DNA from: Undivivens sp041654215
GTDB lineage: Bacteria; Omnitrophota; Gorgyraeia; Gygaellales; Profunditerraquicolaceae
DNA: 31,191 bases
Direction: 5' to 3'
Assembly: GCA_041654215.1 (NCBI GenBank)
Contig: JBAZDY010000011.1
Location: 1 to 31,191, forward strand
Of the stretch, positions 24,930 to 31,191 are shown piece after piece; within the stretch, counting starts at the first letter, position 1; each line of letters opens with the position of its first letter. Under the pieces are notes generated by a model. It made no database searches. It was not told where the DNA came from and saw nothing but the letters and a program-made list of their open reading frames with translations. A program made the translations under genes and the position numbers.

Positions 24930-25184
24930 AGAATTCATCTCCGGGGACACGATACTTAATTCGGCTACGGTAACGAAGCCCGTTTCGGCTTGCGGTCACG
25001 GTTACCAACAGTGCGCAACTGAAACGTCGGCGAGACTAAAACAAGGGCATCGCAAACGATAAACTAATTTTAATACAGGATATTTATGCTATATATTATC
25101 CGAGGCGCAGACGAAGGTCAATATATAATTATAATTATGATCGCGAGAGATGCCGGACGGGACACGAATGTGGATTATGGGCCA
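24930..25184. other. Intergenic stretch between malQ and the ncRNA gene
   Basis: Apart from the shared 37-base leader repeat at 24969-25005, the next 180 bases are AT-rich with runs like ATATAATTATAATTATGA and show no convincing gene. Two short plus-strand open frames cross it without good ribosome-binding sites and are not called. Confidence 0.4.
24969..25005 (-). repeat. 37-base leader repeat, malQ copy
   Basis: Starts GGTAACGAAGCCCGTTTCGG on plus. It matches 28987-29023 upstream of leuA at 30 of 37 positions without gaps. GGTAAC near one end and GGTTACC at the other, plus AAGCC / GGCTT inside, allow a hairpin. It lies 40 bases before the malQ start. Confidence 0.55.
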
Positions 25185-25213
25185 TTGACTTTTTTAACCG
25201 GGGGGCTTGAAAT
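25185..25213 (+). promoter_or_regulatory. Candidate promoter of the structured RNA
   Basis: TTGACT at 25185-25190 is five of six to the -35 consensus. TGAAAT at 25208-25213 is four of six to the -10 consensus, with a 17-base spacer. Transcription would start near 25220, just before the first hairpin. Confidence 0.45.
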
Positions 25214-25219
25214 CCGGAA

Positions 25220-25347
25220 AGGCATATGGCATACTTGCCATAGGAGTGAAAGAACCAGTCGACATAAGGAGGTCGGCAGATAGCGAAAGCTATTGAGGTT
25301 TATCGCCTCCAAAGAAGGCCCTCGAGTCGAAGGGCCTTCTTTGTTTT
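25220..25347 (+). ncRNA. Candidate stand-alone structured small RNA
   Basis: Five hairpins follow one another: TATGGCA/TGCCATA with a UACU loop (25225-25242); GTCGAC/GTCGGC with loop AUAAGGAG (25258-25277); AUAGC/GCUAU closed by a GAAA tetraloop (25280-25293); UUGAGG/CCUCCAA (25293-25312); and the terminator (25311-25342). A ribosome-binding-like AAGGAGG at 25266-25272 sits in loop 2 and could also pair with GCCTCC at 25305-25310. No open frame of note follows before the terminator, and the next gene is on the other strand. I could not match it to a known riboswitch, tmRNA, 6S, SRP or RNase P consensus. Confidence 0.55.
25311..25347 (+). terminator. Near-perfect intrinsic terminator
   Basis: AAAGAAGGCCCT (25311-25322) pairs perfectly with AGGGCCTTCTTT (25331-25342) around an eight-base loop, followed by GTTTT. 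With no plus-strand protein gene before it, it is best explained as the 3' end of the RNA above. Confidence 0.85.
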
Positions 25348-25377
25348 ATGCGGGGACCCGCTCCGGGCCGCGGGACT

Positions 25378-25668
25378 TCATAGCCCGCTGTTGTTGGCCC
25401 GCTGGTTCTTCAGCCGGTCGAAAAGGCTTTGAGCAACGGGCTTCAGCGACACATCAGGGAACCGCTCGTCAGAAATCACTCTAAAAAGACTTATGCGGGA
25501 GTTCACCTCTGCCGTGAGCAGTTCAAGCAGTCTACCCTGCCTTTCGATTTCCGCACCCGTTATGCCGAATTCCGTTTCATAGTTACAGTGCGTATCCTGG
25601 GTACAAAAGATCAGGCGCGGCTTTACTCCGGAAATGTTGGCCGCATCGAAGCTTTTTTTGATTATCAC
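25378..25668 (-). CDS. Small hypothetical protein, start uncertain
   Basis: The frame has 96 codons from a GTG at 25668 and is open back to a TAA near 25714, but there is no ATG and no clear Shine-Dalgarno site. The product has LIFCTQDTHCNYETE near its start and a helical rest. I do not recognise a family. It lies about 60 bases downstream of the prepilin peptidase on the same strand. It could be a real small gene with a GTG start or the leftover end of a longer broken one. Confidence 0.3.
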   Translation of the reverse strand: MIIKKSFDAANISGVKPRLIFCTQDTHCNYETEFGITGAEIERQGRLLELLTAEVNSRISLFRVISDERFPDVSLKPVAQSLFDRLKNQRANNSGL

Positions 25669-25727
25669 GTGTTTGCAGGGAAATTCACAGTCTTTTGCCC
25701 CAGAAGCCGCCCCTTTTTAGAATTATT

Positions 25728-26534
25728 TTAAGGAATAATAAAAGCCAGTATTCTCTGCCCAAACAGGAACGAAATTATAGCTACCAGAGAAAGAAACGGC
25801 CCGTAAGGAATTACGTGGCTCTTCTTGAAAACCAGGTTAATGATGCCTACGATCGCGCCCGGGAACGGAGCAAGAAAGAAAGTCATCACCGCCTTGTCCG
25901 GCCCCAGGAATGCCCCGATCATCGCCATCAATTTCACGTCTCCCATGCCCATTGAAGAAGTCTCCCCTTCCACCGGGGGTTTCTTCAAGACACGGAAATA
26001 TACCAGGTCGAACAAAGCCCCGGCCGCGTAAATGATGCCTGCCCCGGCCGCTGCGCCAAAAAGGCTGCGAAGAACAGGATGCCAATCGAAGATTACCGGC
26101 TGCGGCCTTATACCGGCTAAAACATTCAACAACAGCGCGGCCGCGGTCCCTCCTATTGATATTTCGTCCGGGATAATCTGATACTGAATGTCCACGAAAG
26201 TCGCCACGCAAAGCAGAGAAAAGAACAGGCAATAATATACCGCCTGGGCCTGCGCACCGTAAATCGTCCCCATAAGCAGAAAAAAAGAGCCGGTAATGAA
26301 TTCCACCAGCGGGTAACGCGGTGATATCGGTTTGCCGCAATGCCGGCACCTCCCTTTTAATAGGATAAAACTCAACAAAGGGATATTATCGAACCAGGCG
26401 ATGTCTTTGGAACAAGACGGACAGTGCGAACGGGGAAAAACGATCGATTGGTTCAACGGCATTCTGTGGATGCAGACGTTCAGGAAACTGCCGACAATGG
26501 CGCCGAAAACGAAAAAAATCAGCGGGATGATCAT
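25728..26534 (-). CDS. pilD: Prepilin leader peptidase / N-methyltransferase
   Basis: All marks of PilD are present in this 268-residue membrane protein: VGSFLNVCIHRMP, the two zinc-type pairs CPSC and CRHC in the cytoplasmic loop (methylation domain), and the two catalytic Asp in FVDIQYQIIPDE and GMGDVKLMAMIGAFLG. It cuts and N-methylates type IV pilin-like subunits. No pilin or secretion gene is nearby, so it serves genes elsewhere. It overlaps aroE by four bases (ATGA). Confidence 0.95.
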   Translation of the reverse strand: MIIPLIFFVFGAIVGSFLNVCIHRMPLNQSIVFPRSHCPSCSKDIAWFDNIPLLSFILLKGRCRHCGKPISPRYPLVEFITGSFFLLMGTIYGAQAQAVYYCLFFSLLCVATFVDIQYQIIPDEISIGGTAAALLLNVLAGIRPQPVIFDWHPVLRSLFGAAAGAGIIYAAGALFDLVYFRVLKKPPVEGETSSMGMGDVKLMAMIGAFLGPDKAVMTFFLAPFPGAIVGIINLVFKKSHVIPYGPFLSLVAIISFLFGQRILAFIIP

Positions 26535-27460
26535 AGGCCGGCCGCCTCTTTCAATACCTTCCGCATCACCTCTACCGGAGCCTTACCGCCGGTCCAGAAC
26601 TCAAACGCCGCCGCGCCCTGGTGCAAAAGCATCCCCAGCCCGCCGGAAGCGGCGAGCCCGGCCGCGCGGGCGTCATCCAGCAGACGCGTGGCACGGTTAT
26701 AAACGATATCGTAAACCGCCGTGCCTTTTTTCAGCCATTCCTTTTTGATCGGGCTGGGATCCCCTTCCTTCATTCCCAAAGGAGAGGTATTCACCAGTAT
26801 ATCACACTCTTCAAGCCTGACGGGTATATCCTCTTCTCCGATAAAAGTAATTATTTCTTTTCCCTTCCCGTTCAGCATCTTGTCAATGCCGTTGGAAGCG
26901 AATTGTTCCCCGGCATTACCGCGGGATTGCGGGCTCTTTTCATATATATATATTTCTTCCGCTCTATCAGCTTCCCAGGTAAGTCCGGCAATGATCGCCC
27001 TGCCCGCTCCGCCGCAGCCGATAAGCATCACATTCTTGCCTTTCGGCAAGAAACCGAGATCCTCCTTCAAAGAAATAAGGAACCCAAGAACATCGGTATT
27101 GCGGTAACTGATCATCCCACCCTCATTCTTGACGGTATTGATCGCGCCGGAGACGCGCACATAATAAAGCTCGTTATCCGCCGCCGGCTGCCCGGGGTAT
27201 TTCTTCTCCAATATTTCTTTTACGGCTATTTTATGCGGGATGGTAACGTTGAAACCGGAAAGGTCAGCCAGTTTGTATCGCCTGCTCCCGGCGGTATCGC
27301 TGAAGGAATAAGCCGGATCATTCAGAAATAAAGGTATATCCTGCGGGGGGACCTCGAAAAGGCTGTAGGAAGCGTCTATGCCCAGCTCGCGGAAAGCGGC
27401 GTTGTGCATCGCCGGGGAAAAGCTGTGCTTGACCGGATAACCGACCAACCCGTAGGTCAT
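26531..27460 (-). CDS. aroE: Shikimate dehydrogenase
   Basis: YGLVGYPVKHSFSPAMHNAAF is the family start with the substrate-binding Ser residues. The catalytic Lys lies in GFNVTIPHK, the NADP-binding glycine loop is VMLIGCGGAGRAI, and DILVNTSPLGM and HQGAAAFEFWTG follow. It reduces 3-dehydroshikimate in aromatic amino-acid synthesis. At 309 residues it is somewhat longer than E. coli AroE owing to an insert after residue 55. It overlaps leuA and pilD by ATGA on either side, so all three are coupled. Confidence 0.95.
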   Translation of the reverse strand: MTYGLVGYPVKHSFSPAMHNAAFRELGIDASYSLFEVPPQDIPLFLNDPAYSFSDTAGSRRYKLADLSGFNVTIPHKIAVKEILEKKYPGQPAADNELYYVRVSGAINTVKNEGGMISYRNTDVLGFLISLKEDLGFLPKGKNVMLIGCGGAGRAIIAGLTWEADRAEEIYIYEKSPQSRGNAGEQFASNGIDKMLNGKGKEIITFIGEEDIPVRLEECDILVNTSPLGMKEGDPSPIKKEWLKKGTAVYDIVYNRATRLLDDARAAGLAASGGLGMLLHQGAAAFEFWTGGKAPVEVMRKVLKEAAGL

Positions 27461-28962
27461 CGTCCGCTCAACCTGTTTATGGCGTCAAGATAAGCTTTGA
27501 TGGCCGCTTCGATAATATCGGTGCTGGCCCCCCTGCCGCCGAAGACCCCGGCTTTCAGCTTAAGACTCAAGCTCGCCTGACCGAGGGCATCCTTGCCGGA
27601 AGTAACCGACTCCAGACGGAAATCCTGCAGCCTGGCTTTCAAACCGGTAATCTTATCTATTGCCTTGAAACAACTGTCCACCGGGCCGTCACCCGAAGCC
27701 TGCCCGCTCAACAGGCGGTCGTTCTTCTTCAAGCGCACGACGGCAACCGGAGTAGATCCGCTGCCGCAGCAAACCTCGAATCCCTGCAGCTCCCACAAAG
27801 GTTTGCTATGCCTGAGCTGATCATCGACGATTATACGCAGATCATCGTCGTAAATCTCCTTCTTTTTATCGGTCAGCTGTTTGAAACGCGCGAACGCGCT
27901 GTTGAGCTCTTCGGCCGTGAGCTTGAAACCCAAAGCTTGCAGCCTTTCCCGTAACGCGTGTCTGCCGGAATGCTTCCCCAGCACGATCTCGCTGCCGGCC
28001 ACCCCGACGTCGGCAGGATCCATAATCTCATAGGTCGTCCGCTTTTTTAACACCGCATCCTGATGTATGCCGGACTCATGGCTAAAAGCGTTCTTTCCCA
28101 CGATGGCTTTATTCAGCGGCACCACGAAATCGGTGAGCTTACTGACCAATTTGGAAGCATTCAATATTTCTTTTGTATTTATCGAAGTTTGTAAATTGCT
28201 GAACGCGTCCTTCCTGGTTCTCAAAGCCATTACAACTTCTTCCAGAGATGCGTTGCCGGCCCGTTCTCCTATGCCGTTCACCGTGCAATGCACCTGGCGC
28301 GCTCCGGCCAGCACCGCCGATAAGGAGTTTGCGCTCGCCATGCCGAGATCATCATGGCAATGAATGGAAATGACCGCCTTATTTATATTAGGAACGTTGT
28401 CCTTTATCTCCGAAATAAGGGAATATATCTCGGCAGGGTAACTATAGCCGACCGTGTCCGGAATGTTCACGGTGGAAGCTCCGTTCTTTATCACGTTCTC
28501 TATTACTCTAAAAAGAAAAGAGCGCTCGCTGCGGGTGGCGTCTTCCGGGGAGAACTCCACGTCCGGGCAGAGTCTTCGTGCGGCCCTCACCGCCTGCACC
28601 GCCAACTGCAGTATCTCGTCTTTTCTCTTGTGGAATTTATACTGCAGGTGTATCTTGGAGGTGGCGAGGAAAACGTGTATACGCGGTCTCCGGGCTTTCT
28701 TCAAAGCCTTGGCCGCGGCATCTATATCCGGTTTCAGACAGCGCGCGAGGGCGCAAACGGACTTCTTTTTGACCGAAGACGCGATGCGGGCCACGGCCTG
28801 AAAATCATCCGGACTGGATACCGGGAAACCGGCTTCGATAATATCCACCCCCAGCCTTTCCAGTTGAAAAGCGACCTCAAGCTTTTCCTGGGAAGTCAGC
28901 GAACCTCCGGGGGCCTGTTCTCCGTCCCTTAACGTCGTATCGAAAATTATGACCTTTTCCAT
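27457..28962 (-). CDS. leuA: 2-isopropylmalate synthase
   Basis: IIFDTTLRDGEQAPGG, SIHCHDDLGMASANSL and NGIGERAGNASLEEV are the metal-binding and substrate motifs of the DRE-TIM family, and the C-terminal regulatory LeuA domain (about 370-500) is present, so leucine feedback is likely. It commits 2-ketoisovalerate to leucine. Homocitrate or citramalate synthases share the barrel, but length and operon (ilvN, ilvC) favour LeuA. A TTG further upstream opens the frame; the ATG at 28962 gives the canonical start. A repeat shared with malQ lies 25 bases upstream. Confidence 0.95.
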   Translation of the reverse strand: MEKVIIFDTTLRDGEQAPGGSLTSQEKLEVAFQLERLGVDIIEAGFPVSSPDDFQAVARIASSVKKKSVCALARCLKPDIDAAAKALKKARRPRIHVFLATSKIHLQYKFHKRKDEILQLAVQAVRAARRLCPDVEFSPEDATRSERSFLFRVIENVIKNGASTVNIPDTVGYSYPAEIYSLISEIKDNVPNINKAVISIHCHDDLGMASANSLSAVLAGARQVHCTVNGIGERAGNASLEEVVMALRTRKDAFSNLQTSINTKEILNASKLVSKLTDFVVPLNKAIVGKNAFSHESGIHQDAVLKKRTTYEIMDPADVGVAGSEIVLGKHSGRHALRERLQALGFKLTAEELNSAFARFKQLTDKKKEIYDDDLRIIVDDQLRHSKPLWELQGFEVCCGSGSTPVAVVRLKKNDRLLSGQASGDGPVDSCFKAIDKITGLKARLQDFRLESVTSGKDALGQASLSLKLKAGVFGGRGASTDIIEAAIKAYLDAINRLSGR

Positions 28963-28986
28963 CAGTAAAACCCCGGCAGCGGTCAA

Positions 28987-29023
28987 GGTGACGAAGCCCG
29001 TATCGGTTCCCGGTTACGGTAAC
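28987..29023 (-). repeat. 37-base leader repeat, leuA copy
   Basis: Starts GGTGACGAAGCCCGTATCGG on plus and matches the malQ copy at 30 of 37 bases. It occupies the leader of leuA in the 124 bases between ilvC and leuA. CGGTTACG at 29011-29018 is also the perfect complement of CGTAACCG at 29065-29072, so the whole gap could fold. A weaker third relative, GACGAAACGGGTATCG, begins at 29051. Confidence 0.55.
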
Positions 29024-29086
29024 GTTCAAAAGCCGCAGCCATGACCGATTGACGAAACGGGTATCGTAACCGTTCCCCTGCCTTTT

Positions 29087-30082
29087 CTACGCTTTTTTCA
29101 TCCAGGGCATCATCTCCCTGAGTTTACGGCCGACTTTTTCTATCTTATGGTTATCTCCGGCCTTAAGCAGCTTGTTGAATACCAGACGTCCTTTTTCGTT
29201 CTCTTTTATCCATTCCTTGGCAAATTTTCCGGTCTGTATTTCCTTGAGTATCTTTTTCATTTCCTGTCTGGTTTTTGCGGTAATCACCCTTTTCCCCCTG
29301 GAAAGGTCGCCGTAGCAGGCGGTGTTGGAAACTCCGCGGCGCATTCCGGCTATGCCGCGCTCCTGAATCAGGTCGGTGATGAGCTTCAACTCGTGTAGGA
29401 CCTCGAAATAGGCTATCTCCGGCTGGTATCCGGCGTCCGCCAGCGTATCAAAACCGGCCATGATCAGCTCGGAAACTCCGCCGCATAATACCGCCTGCTC
29501 GCCGAAAAGATCGGTCTCGGTCTCTTCCGCGAAAGTGGTCTTGATGACTCCGGCGGTTGTCGCCTTCAGGGCCTTGGCATAAGCCAGCGCCAGATCAAGC
29601 GCTTTTCCGCTGGCGTTCTGATAAACCGCCACCAGAGAAGGAACGCCTTTCCCTTCTTCATACATCTTGCGCACCAAAGCGCCGGGACCTTTGGGAGCGA
29701 CCATGAACACGTCCACGTTCTTGGGCGGAACGATCTGCTTAAAATGGATGTTGAACCCGTGCGAAAAACAAAGCGCCTTGCCGGCGGTGAGGTTCGGTTC
29801 TATCGCCTTGCGGTAAACGACCGCCTGCACGTGGTCCTGTGTGAGAATCTGTATAATATCGCCGCGGCGCGCCGCTTCTTCTGCGCTTACCGGAGAAAAC
29901 CCGTCCTTCTTTGCCTGTTCGTAATTAGGCGTCCCGGGGAGCTCTGAAACCACCACTTTACAGCCTGAATCGCGCAGACACAACGACTGCCCGCGTCCTT
30001 GTATACCGTAACCGAGGATAGCGACTGTCTTATTCTTCAAAAGGTTCATATCCGCATCCTTATCATAATATACCTTGGCCAT
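29087..30082 (-). CDS. ilvC: Ketol-acid reductoisomerase (class I)
   Basis: The 331-residue length and GYGIQGRGQSLCLRDSG nucleotide loop fit the short class I enzyme. Metal ligands are in AEETETDLFGEQAVLCGG and ELKLITDLIQERGIAGMRRG. The VSELPG stretch after the loop helps set cofactor choice but cannot be read safely here. It makes dihydroxy acids for isoleucine, valine and leucine. GAGGAGGGAAG before the ATG is a strong ribosome-binding site. It lies 10 bases after ilvN. Confidence 0.96.
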   Translation of the reverse strand: MAKVYYDKDADMNLLKNKTVAILGYGIQGRGQSLCLRDSGCKVVVSELPGTPNYEQAKKDGFSPVSAEEAARRGDIIQILTQDHVQAVVYRKAIEPNLTAGKALCFSHGFNIHFKQIVPPKNVDVFMVAPKGPGALVRKMYEEGKGVPSLVAVYQNASGKALDLALAYAKALKATTAGVIKTTFAEETETDLFGEQAVLCGGVSELIMAGFDTLADAGYQPEIAYFEVLHELKLITDLIQERGIAGMRRGVSNTACYGDLSRGKRVITAKTRQEMKKILKEIQTGKFAKEWIKENEKGRLVFNKLLKAGDNHKIEKVGRKLREMMPWMKKA

Positions 30083-30092
30083 CTTCCCTCCT

Positions 30093-30596
30093 CTATGCTG
30101 TTTTTGACTTTGGCGTGAGGTCTCCGGTCGCCATCGCGATCTTACCCGCCCGCACCAGTTCTTTTATGTTGAAACGTTTTGCCTCTTCCAGCGTCTTCTT
30201 CAGTTTTTCCTGATCCCCGACTATCTCGACTATCGCCGTATTCCCCCGGCAATGAGTGACGCCCGCTCCCCATTTCTTCGCCAGCGACTCCAGCGCCGCC
30301 TTGTCTCCGGCGGTACAGGACACCTTGATCATCATCAACTCCCGGTCTATGTAATCCTTCTTGGTGAAGTCGGTAACCGTGATGACGTCTATCAGTTTGT
30401 TAAGTTGCTTCTTGACCTGTTCGAGTATCTTCTCGTCCCTGGTATCAACCACCATCGTAAGATACGATATGCTGGGGTCGAGGGTCTCGCTGACGGAAAG
30501 CGAAGTAATGTTGTATCCGCGGGCGCTGAACAACCCCGCAATCCTCGCCAGCACTCCGAACTTGTTTTCCACCAGTATCGATATCGTATGCCTCAT
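30093..30596 (-). CDS. ilvN: Acetolactate synthase small (regulatory) subunit
   Basis: The N-terminal ACT domain ISILVENKFGVLARIAGLFSARGYNI is characteristic, followed by a second domain with REL MMIKVSC-like strands and ACT-like end (AIVEIVGDQEKLKK). At 167 residues it is full length for IlvH/IlvN. It binds the catalytic subunit and gives valine feedback. AGAAGGT five bases before the ATG supports the start. The IVP cassette lies between this gene and the probable ilvB. Confidence 0.95.
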   Translation of the reverse strand: MRHTISILVENKFGVLARIAGLFSARGYNITSLSVSETLDPSISYLTMVVDTRDEKILEQVKKQLNKLIDVITVTDFTKKDYIDRELMMIKVSCTAGDKAALESLAKKWGAGVTHCRGNTAIVEIVGDQEKLKKTLEEAKRFNIKELVRAGKIAMATGDLTPKSKTA

Positions 30597-30621
30597 GACG
30601 ACCTTCTTTCCTTAAAAACAG

Positions 30622-30712
30622 TTGAGAACTCGATAATCGAGATTTGACCGCAATCGAAATCTTATTTTCGATTTTCTATTTTCGATTGCTCTGTCCGCCG
30701 GAGGCGGAGTAA
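30622..30712. repeat. 91-bp direct repeat, copy 1 (downstream of the IVP gene)
   Basis: It is identical to 31070-31160 except at two positions (89/91). It holds three inverted repeats: CTCGATAATCGAG (30629-30641), CAATCGAAA / TTTCGATTG (30651-30659 with 30680-30688), and TCCGCC-GGA-GGCGGA (30694-30708). It starts 26 bases upstream of the ilvN start. Confidence 0.9.
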
Positions 30713-30722
30713 TGTCAAACCG

Positions 30723-31067
30723 TCAATAACTAATTAACCCTGAAAGCATTTTGCAAATATCTTCTAACTCACTCTTTAACATCATGCCAGTATCGGTATT
30801 AATAAGTCCTTTACGGTTACAAATCTCTAAAATTGGTACACATTCAAATGCAGAACCACGGGCAATTCTAAAAAAATTTATCCTATCAGCCTTATGATAT
30901 CGACCATTACCTTCTGCAATATTTGTTGCGATTGACAAAACTGCTCTGTTAAGCTGATCTGCAAGATAATAATTACCTCTCGCAAAATTTTGTGTTACTT
31001 CGCATATTTTGTCAGCAAAATCAACCGCTTTCCGATAAACATCAAGTTTTTCAAATATAAACGCCAT
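30723..31067 (-). CDS. Four-helix-bundle protein of the 23S rRNA intervening-sequence (IVP) family
   Basis: The 114-residue product shows the family pattern throughout: FEKLDVYRKAVDFADKI, LADQLNRAVLSIATNIAEG, DRINFFRIARGSAFE and a final helix. The family was first seen as ORFs inside intervening sequences of 23S rRNA genes; its function is unknown and many copies stand alone. This one is bracketed by 91-bp direct repeats, is visibly more AT-rich than its neighbours and has no clear Shine-Dalgarno site because the repeat begins two bases before its ATG. It reads in the same direction as the ilv operon. Confidence 0.88.
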   Translation of the reverse strand: MAFIFEKLDVYRKAVDFADKICEVTQNFARGNYYLADQLNRAVLSIATNIAEGNGRYHKADRINFFRIARGSAFECVPILEICNRKGLINTDTGMMLKSELEDICKMLSGLISY

Positions 31068-31069
31068 TT

Positions 31070-31160
31070 TTGAGAACTCGATAATCGAGATTTGACCGCA
31101 ATCGAAATCTTATTCTCGATTTTCTATTTTCGATTGCTCTGTCCGCCGGAGGCGGACTAA
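31070..31160. repeat. 91-bp direct repeat, copy 2 (upstream of the IVP gene)
   Basis: This copy lies exactly 448 bases from copy 1 and differs from it only at two positions. Its right end contains the stop codon of the upstream gene (TAG on minus, 31159-31157). Its left end touches the IVP start codon. Confidence 0.9.
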
Positions 31161-31191
31161 GCCATCCCGCCGATCATCCGGTTGATCGCCT
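31157..31191 (-). CDS. ilvB: C-terminal end of a gene, probably acetolactate synthase large subunit
   Basis: Only the last codons are visible: reading into the window on the minus strand gives AINRMIGGMA and then TAG. This short Gly/Met-rich tail fits the end of an IlvB-type protein, and the next genes on that strand are ilvN and ilvC, the usual ilvBNC order. The identity rests on context and is not proven by ten residues. Confidence 0.5.
   Translation of the reverse strand, partial: AINRMIGGMA

Noticed and set aside
25220..25347. Known riboswitch or housekeeping RNA
   Set aside because: No consensus of c-di-GMP, SAM, cobalamin, TPP, glycine, tmRNA, 6S, SRP or RNase P RNA could be seen by eye.
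25086..25484. Two short plus-strand open frames around the candidate RNA
   Set aside because: They cross hairpins and the terminator, lack Shine-Dalgarno sites and have unprotein-like composition.
30622..31160. CRISPR or tandem repeat array
   Set aside because: There are only two copies, and the spacer between them is a gene of 345 bases.

Overview
The window looks like a piece of a Gram-negative-type bacterial chromosome, probably from an uncultured lineage. Several products carry Sec-type signal peptides, and the set of genes (small four-helix-bundle 23S-IVP gene, isolated prepilin peptidase, archaeal-type FMN glutamate synthase, SUMF1-domain protein, many compact operons with ATGA overlaps) would fit Omnitrophota or a neighbouring PVC/Elusimicrobia-like group. 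That taxonomic guess is an inference and is weak. No rRNA, tRNA, CRISPR array, transposase or phage gene was seen.

Layout. (1) 1-43: the start of a gene leaving the window on the minus strand. (2) 325-9059, plus strand: an unusual block. It holds three paralogous exported proteins, each joining a class I SAM-methyltransferase domain to a conserved C-terminal region, two of them behind a decayed calcineurin-like phosphoesterase domain. Between them lie an exported SUMF1/formylglycine-enzyme-like protein and a BioB/HydE/PylB-type radical SAM enzyme, and an EamA transporter follows. Genes 3 to 5 are translationally coupled. This is the best candidate for an undescribed system. (3) 9084-11945, minus: a HemW/HemN-like radical SAM protein and a membrane-anchored sulfatase-fold enzyme with Thr, not Cys, at the nucleophile position. 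(4) 11946-12383: a gene-free stretch with repeats and a strong terminator. (5) 12384-24929, minus: housekeeping and metabolic genes (FMN glutamate synthase-like, MetE/UroD-like, zinc ribbon, YbaB, TlpA, CcdA, CutA, flavodoxin, PgeF, RmuC, TtcA, CstA, HAD phosphatase, MalQ). (6) about 25185-25347, plus: a probable stand-alone structured RNA ending in a near-perfect intrinsic terminator. (7) 25378-31191, minus: a branched-chain and aromatic amino-acid operon, read ilvB (C-terminal end only) - IVP cassette - ilvN - ilvC - leuA - aroE - prepilin peptidase - small ORF.

The second standout is at the right edge. A 23S-rRNA-intervening-sequence-type four-helix-bundle gene lies between ilvB and ilvN and is bracketed by 91-bp direct repeats (89/91 identical) rich in palindromes. 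A diverged relic of the same repeat lies 18 kb away, at about 12039-12112. This looks like a small repeat-bounded cassette that interrupted an ilvBN pair without breaking either reading frame.

How the parts fit: the minus-strand genes are mostly independent housekeeping units (thiol redox TlpA/CcdA, tRNA thiolation, nucleoid protein, peptide/amino-acid transport, glycogen/maltodextrin metabolism, Leu/Ile/Val/shikimate synthesis). The plus-strand block at 325-9059 is the accessory part and has no assignable pathway from sequence alone.
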